From contig VZRS01001709.1 in the NCBI GenBank assembly GCA_013398055.1, positions 586,296-650,295 on the forward strand: a stretch of 64,000 nucleotides of DNA, given 5' to 3'. The notes under the pieces are model-generated. The model was not told where the DNA came from. It was given only the letters and a program-made list of their open reading frames with translations, and did not search any database. Positions within the stretch are counted from its first letter, which is position 1. Every line of letters begins with the position of its first letter. Source of the DNA: Ifrita kowaldi. Its lineage: Eukaryota; Chordata; Aves; Passeriformes; Cinclosomatidae. Positions 24,806 through 36,780 of this stretch are shown one piece after another. Made by a program: the position numbers and the translations under genes.

Positions 24806-27800
24806 CAGATTGACAGATTTGCAGAGAGCAACTTTCATGCATCCCATATGTTGCTTAGCTTCCTCTGGGTGACTTAAGAGAGGCAAAAAAATGTTTTGCT
24901 GGAGAAGAATGAGAGTATTTGTATACTTGACCACTTTTAAGTGTCTCCTTTTCCCTCTTTGGCTTGACCTGATGTGGTCAAAAAGAAAAAAAGTTATCAG
25001 TTAATCATTCTGGAAGTGTGCACAGATGTATTAAATAAGTATAGATTCCTGTGGCCCTAACAGCAGGCACAGGAAAGTTCCCAAAATTGTCAAGAGGTTC
25101 TGCTCTCTAAGAATTGCAGCCCTAAGATTATCAAAGATGCAATGCTGCTAAAGGGCACGGTAAGTGCTGGGGCACTCTGATTTCCACATGAACTTTTGGC
25201 TTGTTACCTATAGCAGAACTTCCCAGGAAGTATGAAATGTAACCTTGAGGTCAAACAAGAACTTTTTGGAGCAATGCTATTTTTATTTCTCTCTGATTCA
25301 TGTAGGCAAACACGTGCAGTGCAGACCATCAGTCCTGATGAAGTGCCATTGTTTAATACTGAAAAAATGCACGTTTGATCTAGTTTGCATTTCCTAAAAA
25401 CTGTGTTATTGATTTGACAATACATTTTTCCTCAGAAAAAAAAATCTGCAGTTATTTATTCATTCTTGCCCCTTGGAGAGCTCGCTACCATCTGTTTTTC
25501 TTGGCTTTGCATTACCTTTTTTTTTCCACTTGTTCTTTTCCCACTGTGCACCACTGAATAACTATACTATACATTATCTCATAGCCAAATTATGCAGGGT
25601 ATTGTAAACATGTTGTAAACTTTGCCAGCTGCGAAGTCAAGGGCTCTGAGAGATCTTGCTTAGCACTGGAAATGATCTTTGAAGAAAGAAGGCAGCCTTT
25701 CAGAAGCAGATTTGCAGGGCAGCCTGACACAAAAGTGTAATACTGCTTTTGCAAAATGCTAGGGGGAGGAAAAGGAGCAAATGAATTTGTTCATGGATCC
25801 CTATAACTTTATCACAGAGGCCAAGAAGTCTGTGAACCAGTATCTGCTCAGCACCCACTGATAAGACACAGCAGGGCTCCCGTGTCCTGCTGCTGGGACC
25901 TGCAGGCTCTGGCAGGTGGGAGCAGGGATTTGAGCTTGATAAAATTCCACACTGCCATGATTTCAGGCAGGACAGGACCATGCTCAGGACACATCACAGG
26001 ACTGAAGCTCCTGCACGGTCCCAGAGTTATCCCTGGAGTTGGAGCAGCCATGTCCTGCAACCAGCGTCCTGGGAAGGTGGAAACTGCAGAGCATCTTGTG
26101 TTCTGCCTTGCAGGGTTGGGGCCCATTGCTGCCTTCAGAAATAGGAATTGAAGGGGAAGAATCACAGGTGTGTGAGGATAAGTCTGTGTAAATATCCCTA
26201 CTTATAGATCTTTGTGTATCTTTTGATTGTTCAACAATAAGAATGTTGGCAGTAGCAATACCAGGCATACCAGAAATCATGCCTCAAAAATATACAATGA
26301 CTTTAAAACCCCCTTTATGTCATTTATCTGTTCTCTTTGTCTGTCTTCTGGTGACTGATCTCGGTGCAGTGAAGGTCATGCCTTCAGGCTTTCATCCCAT
26401 GGTACACTTCCCAAAAGGGCAGATATCTCTGTGGGAGACATCACTGGAGCCCAGGAATGGGGAGTGCAGGAGGGAGGACTAAACAGCACAGAAATAGAGA
26501 TTACTGTCACCCTTGCTAATAGAGAGGCAGGCCACGGGGCTGTACTGTGGCACTTTTTACCGAATTTGCACTCCCAAATTTCTTGAAGAGGATTAAAAAG
26601 TGATGTGGATTATAGAGCAACAGGGAAGAGCCCATTTCAGTGGATGGTGGGCATGTAAAATACCTGTATGGGCTGATGATACGTGTACAGCCCTCAGTGA
26701 AAGGCAGTTGTCTACATTTGCTATAAATTCATAATGACTGCTTTTGTGCTTGGATTTTTACTGACAAGGAAAGCAAAGGCATCTTAAGTTTAGAGGAGAT
26801 CTGAGGTGTAGTTATGAGAGTAACTGTTCTGGTACCAGAGGAGTGGCCCTTAAACAGCATTTTGGAAAAAGGCCAGGGGCTGCACGGGAGCATGTGGTGC
26901 TCAGGTTGGCACAGGCCCGCTCCACCCAGCATCCTTCAGTCATCCTCCCTGTGCAACAGCTCAGGACTTTAAAAGGCTGCTGCCACCAAGATGAATAGCT
27001 GGACAGGGCATTCATCTGCATTATTTAGGGAATTCAAACCTGTCTTTTTAATTATTCCAGCAATACTTCATCTTCCTCTCCAACGGTTAGCGGAAAGGAT
27101 CACCAGTTCAGTCGTACTTACATAATGTGGCTGTGAATATCCTATGACTTATTGCCCTATCCCTGCTCTTTTTACAGGGTTAAGACCTTAGGGGCGAAGA
27201 ATTGCCTGGCTGGGTAAGATGTATTTCTCTTTGCAAAGGATGGATGATGTTTTTCCAGCCCTGGAAGTATTCTTGTGAAAGTGATTTCTTCTCTACAGAG
27301 TCTTTTATTACTATTATGGGCTTATGTTCATAGGCTTGCACTCTCATTAATGGGCACAGATTTAAATAAGGGGCTTTAATCAACAATTTTCATCATGATT
27401 TAAATCAGCTAGCAGGAAACACAAAATTGATTATTTAAATTAATCTTGTTCTTCATTTGTACTTTTTAATTATTTTCCTAAGGAACAACTGATACTTCCT
27501 CACCGGAGTCTGGTACTCTTTTTTCACTTATGAAAATATGGATATGCTATTACCATATTTATTTAAGAATCTGCATATTAAGTCTAAAGTTACTTAACAA
27601 TTTTCATTTATGTGCCAAACTGATGCCTGATGCCTCTATTCCATGACTTATTTTAGTGTTTGTGTTAAGGTGCACTGCAGAAAAAAGTAACATGCATTAG
27701 TTACTGCGTTCTAATTTAAATCACATGCTAATCTTAAATATGATGGACAGATGGGGCAAGGGGAAGAACACAGTTACCAAAACTGATTTTGCATTTGAAA

Positions 27801-30307
27801 TGGACATTTTGAACACAGGAAATATTACCTCTTTGTCAGCAGGCTGGAGTGTTCCTAATCACCAAATCCTTATAAAGACTCATATAGGGGAAAGTGCAAT
27901 CTCCTGTTCCCTCTTTGGCTTCAATCCCCGATGGTTTTCTCAAATTGGAATGAACTGAAGAGAAGAACATCTTCCTGTGCATCCTGAGAAGAAATGAGTC
28001 TCTAGGAAAAGGGCTTAGAGTCTCCAGAATCTCCTGATCCAGTTGGTTCTGCAAACACTTCAGCCACTGCAGTGGTTTGACTTAATCTAAAATTTGAAGG
28101 GGTTGATCGCTATTTATGATAGTATTACAATGAAATTTAGGCCATAACTTTTAGTGCCACTGATTCAGGTTTTAAATTAAAATTATCAAATTTTAAACAT
28201 ATAATGATAAATTAAAAAAAAAAAATCTATGCTCTAATTTTTCTGGAGAAAGGATATTTTACATTTTTATCTGCCTTTCATTTGCATCAACTCTAGCTCA
28301 GGGCAGCTGCAATGACTTGAGGAGCCATATTTCTGCTTCATACCATTGTGTGTAAGAAGAAGGCAAAAGCAAAATGAACCTTTTTTGCAAAGCTTTGGGG
28401 TAGATCTGTGCATATACACATCTGTTTTTCAGATCAAAGGGATTAGATAGTCAAATTCATCCTATAGGTAATTCAGCTGACTTCAGTGCAGAAACTAATG
28501 TCCAAGTTAGAGACCTTAGAGACCTGGTTTCTTGTTGGCTTCAACCATGAAGACAGAGAGTCCAGGGCTCTCTGGGAATACACAGGATGGGATTTTCCTA
28601 TGCTGATGGATACATCAACCCCCCTTCAATGTGAGTCTCAGCAGGTTTCTGTTACTGAACCTTTGTGCCACCCCTTCTCCCAGCACTTCATGGGATATGG
28701 AGGGGTTATTGCTCCCTCCCTCCCTCCCTCGTCACTCCTGGAATGGTGCAGTGCCTCTCTCCTGGTGCTGTAGTTTGGCAGCCATCAGCCCATTTTGCCA
28801 ATTCACTGAGACAGTTTCCCCCAAATCACACTCGAGACTAAAAACAAAACAGCAAAGGCTTGATTTCTTTTTGTTCCCCTGCCAGAAGCCATACGTACCA
28901 TGCCAAGATGTGACATGCAACACCTTGCATTACAGACACACTTCACTCATGCTGACTCAGAGCAGGGGAACCCTCACTGCCTTGTCCCACATTATTTCTG
29001 GTCTGATGCATCAGGGAAAGGCTTCAGCTTTGTGGTGAGGTTTAAACCCAAGTTATTGGGTTTTTTTCCTTAAAGTTTTAGCCTGGCTTGGGGTTTTTGG
29101 GGGAAAGTTTGGGTTGTTTGGGATTTTTACTAGAAGCCTAAATGTTCTTCAGTAGCGGCTGATTCCAAATGATGCTTCTGGCTGCGAAACCCGCTGCAAA
29201 GAAATGGAAACCAGGAGCGAGCAACAGAGTGACTTCAACTCAGGGTGACCCCAGCCAGCCTGTCTCTGAATTTCACATCTAGGAGGTCAAAATTATGGTC
29301 CAGGCCTTTTGAATAACTTCATGCCGTATTTTGGGCTGTATTTGTCTGTGCCCAGTCTCCCTCCCAGAAAGCAGAGTGTCCCTCATCGTGCTGGTGCTGC
29401 CCCACAGGTGCCATGGGCAGGTGCTGAGGCTGGAGCAGGAGCTTTGCCATCCCAGCAAACACTGACACCGTGTGCTATCAAGAACCAAGGGAGCTCCTTT
29501 CATGTCACAGCATTATGTAGAACAGTGATTGAGGGGAGCATAAAGAAGGTAGAAGCAAACACCACGGTAATGGAAGAGCACATTTCTGATGGATTTTTTG
29601 TTGCTGTTGTCGTTAATGTAGAGTTTTTCGTATGTGCAAAAACCTATTTAGACCTCAGGTGCCTTAGTGCCATGAGAGCCTCAGCCTCTGCACCTGCCTC
29701 TGCCTGGCCCAGCACATCCACCCCACACAGCTCCAATGCACCTTTATCTTCAAGCTGTTCCTGTCAAAGCCTCTCTGCTCCTGCCATACAGAGTGCATGT
29801 TAATGCAAACGGCATCAAAGAAACTAGAAATGATGTGCAATTCAACATCATTAAGTATGAAATCACTCCTCTCCCATGCAGGGCTGTATCAATCAAGTTG
29901 GCTTTGGGTCTTTTCTTCCCAGAGAGCTTCTGCTGCAGGTGCCTCTGAAAAGCACTTTGCTGTCTGTGCTCTGTGTTTCCTGACAGGGATGGTTTATGGT
30001 CATCCATGAGCACACACCATCATCTCCCTACTGATTTAGCATGTGGAAGGATGGGTACATACCTTTATTAAGGGCAATCTTAATCTTTCTTATGGAACAT
30101 TTTATAAAAATGTAGGCTCAGAGTAGCTTTCAGAGGCAGCCACAAATTGCTAGCAGTAATACACCAAAATTAGATGGGATAGATGGGGTTTGTCTGTTGC
30201 CCTCTGATTGCTTCCTTCCATCACTTGCCTTAACCAGACTTGTTCCACAGCACCTGGCCATTTTCTGGGGAGAGCTTACAGGTAACAAAACATGTTGGCA
30301 CAGTTGT
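24806..30307. other. Non-coding stretch, no recognised gene
   Basis: Mostly AT-rich. It includes a 12-A run at 28214-28225 and a short (TCCC)n repeat at 28712-28730. No exon, RNA gene or mobile element was recognised. Confidence 0.4.
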
Positions 30308-30343
30308 TTATATATATATATATATAAAAATATATATATATAT
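30308..30343. repeat. (TA)n microsatellite
   Basis: Two TA runs, 30309-30326 and 30330-30343, are separated by a short A run. This borders the minisatellite to its right. Confidence 0.95.
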
Positions 30344-30379
30344 GTAATAACTGAAGTCCAAGTGCAAAAGGAAGTCGGT

Positions 30380-31042
30380 GGGTGGATGTAGTGGCATGTG
30401 GGCAGATGGCTGCAGAGTTGGGGTGTAGATGGATGGATGTGGATTGGAGTGTAGATTGGTACATGGGCAGGTGGATGTACTGGTGGAGTGGTGCATGAAT
30501 TGCATGTGGGTGGTTTAATATATGGGTGTATGAGTGCACGGGTGGGTGCATGCATGGGTGCATTGGTTGGTGCATGAGTGGGTGGGTGCACAGGTGCCTT
30601 GACTAGTGCAGGAACGGGTGTGTGGGTGCGCAGGTGCATGAGTTGATGCAGGAATAGGTGAGTGATACACGGGTGCATGCATGCGTGGGTGGGCACACAA
30701 GTTGGTGCACGCGTGGGTGGAGGGGTGCATCGGCTGGTGCAGGCACGGCTGTGCGGGTGCGCAGGTGCCTCGGCTGGTGCAGGAATGGGCGTGTGGGTGT
30801 GCAGGTGCACGAGTTGATGCAGGAATAGGTGGGTGATGTACGAGTGCGCGGGTGGGTGCACAAGTTGGTGCGTGCACGGGTGGAGGGGTGCACGGGTGCC
30901 TTGGTTGCTGCAGGCACGGCTGCGTGGGTGCGCAGGTGCCTTGGCTGGTGCAGACACGGGTGGGCGCCCGGCGCGGCGGCGGTACGCAGGGCGGGTGGTC
31001 GGACAGACAAAGCCCCAGGGCAGATGTCAGGGCAGGTGCGCA
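30380..31042. repeat. GC-rich minisatellite with a period near 171 bp
   Basis: The array is built from short GGTGGGTGCACG-like subunits. A higher-order period is visible: GCAGGAACGGG at 30608, GCAGGAATGGG at 30779 and GCAGACACGGG at 30950 are each 171 bp apart, and AGTTGATGCAGGAATAGG recurs at 30641 and 30812. Some inner landmarks are 163 bp apart, showing compensating 8-bp insertions and deletions. The left third (30380-30560) is more decayed and richer in TG and TA. A minus-strand frame of 275 codons, rich in Pro, Thr, His and Ala, crosses the array. It is probably a by-product, since the period is divisible by three. Confidence 0.9.
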
Positions 31043-31250
31043 NNNNNNNNNNNNNNNNNNNNNNNNNNNNNNNNNNNNNNNNNNNNNNNNNNNNNNNNNN
31101 NNNNNNNNNNNNNNNNNNNNNNNNNNNNNNNNNNNNNNNNNNNNNNNNNNNNNNNNNNNNNNNNNNNNNNNNNCTGCCCGGGGAGGCTGGCATAGGGCAG
31201 CCGGGGGCTCCGGGATTCCTCTCCTGAGGGTCGCCGTAGGTGATTTTGCT
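30955..31250. promoter_or_regulatory. CpG-rich core around the assembly gap, possible promoter
   Basis: The sequence on both sides of the gap is CpG-dense, for example CGCCCGGCGCGGCGGCGGTA just before it and CCGGGGGCTCCGGG after it. This may be the edge of a CpG island, or only the most GC-rich end of the minisatellite. No exon can be assigned because the centre is missing. Confidence 0.35.
31043..31173. other. Assembly gap (131 N)
   Basis: A run of 131 undetermined bases. It lies exactly at the GC-rich end of the minisatellite, a typical place for short-read assemblies to fail. Any open frame crossing it has an unknown interior. Confidence 1.
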
Positions 31251-31293
31251 TTAGATAGCTTGCCGGGGGTTCCCACAACAATGGCTTTTCTTT

Positions 31294-31515
31294 TCTTTTT
31301 CCTTTTTTCTTTTTTTTTCTTTTTTTTTTTAAGACATTTTGCTTTTTGTCGTTTCGCCCCCCAGAAGTTGCTCCTAACTTTCCTTGAATATGATGTGCTT
31401 TTGGGTTTCCCTCAGGAAGCAGGTGCCCAGAGAGCCGTACAGCCGCTCCTGGAAATGCTCCTACATGCGTCTCTATACCTCTGCTCCTTCTTTTTTTTTT
31501 TTTTTTTTTTTTTTT
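31294..31515. repeat. T-rich tracts including a 25-T run
   Basis: A broken pyrimidine tract at about 31285-31331 is followed by an uninterrupted run of 25 T at 31491-31515. Read on the minus strand the latter could be an old poly(A) tail, but no recognisable retroposed sequence lies beside it. Confidence 0.9.
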
Positions 31516-34500
31516 CCCTGTATAAAGGGTTAGAAATGCCTGCAATCGACTCCGCTCTTTTTTTCTGTGTTCATGAGCCTCGGATCATCCTAGCTAAAGA
31601 AAATGAGCTGCATAGTGACTGCCGTGCTTGAATAACGCTCCAGCCTCAGGCCAGGAGAGGTGTTTTTTTCATGGTATCGATCAGACCTTGAGAATTTTTT
31701 ACCAACCCGCCAGCAGCACGCGGGCTGCCTTTCTTCCTCTTTGTTACGTACCAGCTCTCTGTTAACATAAAGAAACAATGGATTTTTTTTCCCCCCAGAA
31801 TACTCGGTTTTAGATCTAATGGGCTGTCATTGGCAGTAAGGATAAAATTCCCACCAACTTGAGAGGGACCAGCCGTGAGACTGCTCTGCTAGTAGCCTTT
31901 CCCTTTCATTTTAGAATTTTTTATATGCTTTAGCATTTGCAAAATGAATTATATGAGTTGGTACCTGTGTTGAGATAGATCTAGGTGGTCCCCGCTGCCC
32001 AGACAGCTCTTTAGGAATCATTGCTCCAAATTTATTGCCTTTATTGTACCGTGAAACTTCCAATAACCTGCTCAGGGCTGCAGCAGGGGGCCGTGCTCGC
32101 CTGCCCGCTGTGACAGCCCGTGTTGGTGGTTGCGAGCATCGCTGCCACTGCCGGGGACAGAGCTCTTGTCGTGTGGGGGTGCATCTGGAGGTGTTGGGGG
32201 ATGGCTCCGGCTGTCCGCTGAGGAGGATGTGTCTGAGGTGGCGAGTGGGTGTAGTGCCACTGCTGGGGCTCCCTGGCTATCCACACCCTCAGGAGTGAGA
32301 CTGAGAAGCTGTAGAAGCTCCTCTGTTTCAGTCTGAGGTTCACAAAATGGCCCTTTGCGTTGCTCGTTTTTTCCTGCCGATATGTTGCTGTTTCTGCTAC
32401 GTGGGGATTACAAATGTGTTGATCCCCCCATGGTGAGCCGCTGCTTTCCTGGTTTTCAGGTGGGAATGAGGGACCTGGCTGCGTGGGGCAGGACACTGGT
32501 TTCGGAGCTGCTGCTGTGCCAGGTAAAGCTTCGGGAGTTACTCATTGTGCTTCACCTTATTCTTATTGCCTATTTCTGTGTTTTAGTCACTTTTTTTTGG
32601 CTGTAGGTCGTTTTAGGTTGATGAAAGGTCTTTGTTCAGTGTGGAATTATGTACTTACACTATCAAATGTATTAATTTGAGATAAATTGAGTAAAAGCAT
32701 TGTTTTAGTCAAGGGAAAGACTCACTCTCATGCTGAGAGCGCTGAAGCTAAACTTTTTCCTTTCTCCGGCTTCAAACATCTTTCCTAATGGTTTTGATGC
32801 CGGTGAGACTATGATTTCTAGCTGAGATTAATTTTCATCAGATGATTTGAGACCAGTCTGCCGTAGTCCCACCTCCCCGTGGTGCAGGAGCTCTGGGTGC
32901 TGTTACACACCTCTGTAGTGTTTGAGCCTCACTCTGAGGAAGCGAGGGCTCACCAGTCACGGCGTGTGCGTGTCCTCAGCTGGAGTGACTGCTGAACCGT
33001 GCCTAACGGAGCGGCTCAGGAGTCATTCTGCACCGGGAAGCGATGCCACACAGAGACCCTGGCACGCCTGTTGTGGAGAGCCCTGTTACGAGTCAGCAGC
33101 AAATTCCCTTGGCAACCCCCTGTGAAGCCAGACCGAGTAAATCCCATTGCTCATTTGATTCCCTTATTACTTTGGCACCTCTCTTTGCTTCCCAGTGGCT
33201 TTTCTGTTTGGGTTGGGTTTTTTTTCCTGAACATCTTCATCCATTGTGAATAGTCACAGTAAGTCAGTGTTTGACTTTCAGTGAGTTCTCAGCATCCCAG
33301 TGGCTGATTCTAAGATGGAAGTGTGTAACAAGCAAAGTTCCTGCAAAACGTTTTACTTCCCAGTTATTATTTGCCAATGTAACTCTTACTTTGAAAACTA
33401 ATATTTGGGAAGTACAATGCTGTGTAAGAAATTTGCTCCCCAGTGTCAACTCCTGCTGTCAGTCAGCTGGGAACAAACTTCTCATGGTAGTTAATCACAA
33501 GTCTGAGTTTTGCTTTATCTCATCGGTGTTGCCTCTGACCCCAGATTTGCTGCTGAAGTAGGGGAGACATACTGTTCTCATTGACATCAGCTGGGGCACG
33601 CAGTTTGGGTGTAAAGCTGAGATCACAGAGAACTCCAGCTCATGTGGCAGAAGCCCAGGAGGTGATGCTGGCACAGATCTGTTGGGATACAGGTGTTAGC
33701 TATTTCAGGGATGTATGGAAAAAAGAGCTGGGAAGACAGAGCAGAAGAGCACCTGCATCTCTGCTTCTCCTCTCTGATCACCCTCACATTTGACACCTAA
33801 ATCCATTTACTGCTTTGAAGCTGCTCCAGTTAGGAATCTGAAGTGTTTGGCATCTACTTGTTCCAATACATAAACTGGCTCTGGTTTTACCGGTTTACTT
33901 TGTAAAAGCTACAAGCACAAGTCTGCCGTGTGGCATGTGCTGAAACTGCCAACAGGTGTGTGTGGGTACAACAGCTGAAGAGGTTCAGAATCATAAATCT
34001 CAAACAAAACCTCTCTTTTAAATACCTCCTCGGGATATCCTACTGCTGGCATTAGCATCACTGACTCATGGTGCTGTTTGGCCATCCTGGAGACGTTTTT
34101 TGGGGCTGTCTCTGCTTTGCTCCTTGCTGAAGTCAGTGGAGTTGGTTTGTTGAATCTGCTGCAGGGTTTGGCCAGGTTTCCCCAGGTTTTGGTGAAAGCT
34201 GGGCGAAACCTCTGTTGTCAGGGTGGAATGGTGTGTGATTGCAGCCAGGTGAAACTGGAGAAATGACGATGGAGACTTCAGGTGGTTGATACCCTCACTC
34301 CTGTAGGGCCTACACTTTCTACCATCTTCCAGTTATACTCTTTATTTTTACCATTAATTCTGATCTCTTAAACATAGGGTCTTGCTACCCTTGATAGCAA
34401 TTTGAAGCCTGAAATGTGTTTTAAACAACTATTTGCTTTAAGAAATAGATGGCAGCGACCAATAGAGCCTTGGTTTTAATTGCATCTTCCCTTGTACCTT

Positions 34501-36624
34501 CTCCAGTGTCTGATACAGGTTTGTGTCTTGCTCAGTAGGAGCTTCATAGGGTACCTTCCGTCTTTCTAGATGCAATGCTTGATATATTTAAGACAATTCC
34601 CCCCATTAAATTCAGCTGTGATTGGTGATGAGGTGTGCCAGAGCACTGCCTGATGCACAGCTGCATTGGCTTTATTATCAGGGAAAAAGCTGAAAAGCGG
34701 AATGATTCAAAACCATTAACAACTGTGCACAAAACCCCAGTTAGTTCTGAGCCCATTTAAAAGGCAACTCCCCACACCCCCATTTGGAGCAAATTTCAGA
34801 GCACTTTAGTGGTATTTAATGTTCAGGTAACTCTAATTAAGCCTTTAATTCATTAGGCCACAGAGATTCACTGGGGACTTGGCTGTTAGTGCTGGTGTTT
34901 CAGCCTGCATGTCACCGAGCCCAGGAGGACTCAATGTTGCCTTTGGAGGGCTGTCCCTGTGACATAGAAAACTAAGTATTTTCTTTGCAATTAAATGTTT
35001 CCTTTTGCTCTTTTTGTTTTTTTCCCGGAGAGAAGCGACTGAAAGGGCAGGACTGTGGCCAAGGCTTCTGGTCTAAAACCAGCTGCAGTGTTTGGTTCTC
35101 TTGTGGTTCAGCCATGCCTATTGAAAGCCCTGGCACAAAATTCCAGCTTTAAACCAAGTCTCGTGCCTTACAGGGCTCCAAGATTATCCCTTTCCGAGTG
35201 GTGTCTGTGAGTGCAGTGATGTGAGGAGTGCATGCTCCCATTGCGTCAGGCAGAGCCAGCCACAACATACCAACCCAGCTATTTTGCATCTTTTCCAACT
35301 TTTTTTTTTTTTCTGGGCCAATTGAGAATGCTGCCACTTTTGGAAGGTGCAGCTGGTACAAGTACAAAGGTAATAACTGTTTCAGATACAGAGCCTGAAT
35401 ATCTTTTGAAATCAAACCGGCAAAGCAGAAATACGTGAATCAAGCTTAGCTCTACAGGGCTGCTGTTTCCCATTTGTGACCTTCCGTATCGCCTAAGCAA
35501 AGCTTTGATTAAAACTTGAGCTGTAGATACCAGTTAATATTTACGCTTCAGGAACCACCAAAACTAGGGTCCTGGAAGGGCTGGAGGCTGTGAGGACAGG
35601 TAGCAAGCCTTGCTTTCACCCTGTGGAGCTCACGGCACAGGGTGCACCCATCCTGTTTGTGCATATGCCCTGTGCCGGCATGAGCATGGCCAAAGCGTGC
35701 CGGAGAGGGGTGGCATGACTTGCTCAGAGGCACAAAGTGATGGAGAGTGGAAGTGAAGTCCTGTCTCCCATCATTTTCCTTCTGGGCTCTCCTGGCTTTG
35801 CTCTGCTGTTAGAGGTTGCTGCCAGCAAACGGCTCTGCCTGCAGCGGGACATGCTGCCCCGGTGTCACAGGGCTGGGAGTTCTGAATTTGCTGAACAAAG
35901 ATGCTCTTCCAAAAATAGGTTAAGCCAAAGAACTTAGATGCCAAAAATAGCACGAGAGATTTTTTCCTTTTTCTGACTGTCCTTTTTTTGACTGTGTTTT
36001 AGATTTATTGTTCCCTGCTGGAGGCAGCTAAAGAAATAAAAGAGATACTGCAGCTGTAGGCGAGGGAATAGTGGAAGTAGACACACACAGTCCCCTCTGA
36101 CGGGGGAAAACCACATGTGTCAGCTATCCCTGTAGAAGTACACAGAAATGCAAAATAACAATGCAAATAAAAATGTGCCATGTCACTAAACCACTCTCAG
36201 CAGAAATGCTGTTGTTTTTTTAGAGGTTAACGTACCCCACAAAGGGAAGGGTGGAGAGAATCCTGGTGACAAAGGGGAGGACAAAAGAAATGCCAGCAAA
36301 CGAAAACTGGAATGAATAAATGCCGTAAGAATGATCCTGGTGATAGCCCCTATAAACCTTTTATTACGACACGCTCTGCTGCGTGTGAACAATTCACTCA
36401 TCCCAAACTGGTGGCAGTAAAATCTGCCCAGCGGCTTTTCCCTCCTCCCTCATACAGGTTGGTCAGGTCAGAGCTGTTAAAATTTAAGGCTTCTTTCTGG
36501 GCATTCTCCATAGAAAGTTTTGTATTGTTAAGTTAAACTCCAGCTTTCCCATTCCCCAAGCTAGATGCATGCTCAGAGGACTGAGCTAATGACTTGCACT
36601 GCAGCTATTTAAGGTGCTGGGCTG
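31516..36624. other. Non-coding stretch, no recognised gene
   Basis: No coding exon or RNA gene was recognised. A short segment near 35710-35765 (GACTTGCTCAGAGGCACAAA) weakly resembles a MIR reverse complement but is too short to call. Confidence 0.4.
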
Positions 36625-36780
36625 AGCCTGGAGCTGGGAGTCAGGAGGCGCGGTGGCTCTAATCCCGGCTGTGCTGCTCACTGAGCCACCTCCAAGAAGT
36701 TATTTAACCTCTGTGTGCCATTGCTTCCCTCTGGGTAACAGCAGGGATTATGATAATTGCTTTGGAAAAGCACCTTAGGT
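36625..36780 (+). mobile_element. MIR-type SINE (tRNA-derived), decayed
   Basis: GAGCTGGGAGTCAGGAGGC, then CTCTAATCCCGGCTGTGCTG, then AAGTTATTTAACCTCTGTGT and CAGGGATTATGATAATTGC follow the MIR/MIRb order of landmarks: GCTGGGAGTCAGGAGACCTG, TAATCCCGGCTCTGCC, GTTACTTAACCTCTCTGTGC, GGGGATAATAATA. These elements were active in early amniotes, so this is an ancient insertion. It keeps a tRNA box-B-like core but is not a functional RNA gene. Confidence 0.85.

Noticed and set aside
30130..30957. A 275-codon minus-strand open frame rich in Pro, Thr, His and Ala
   Set aside because: It follows the tandem repeat, whose main period (171 bp) is divisible by three, and similar frames are open in parallel. 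The composition is what the repeat dictates and no domain is visible.
35710..35765. A short MIR-like segment
   Set aside because: Only one landmark resembles MIR. It is too short to separate from chance.
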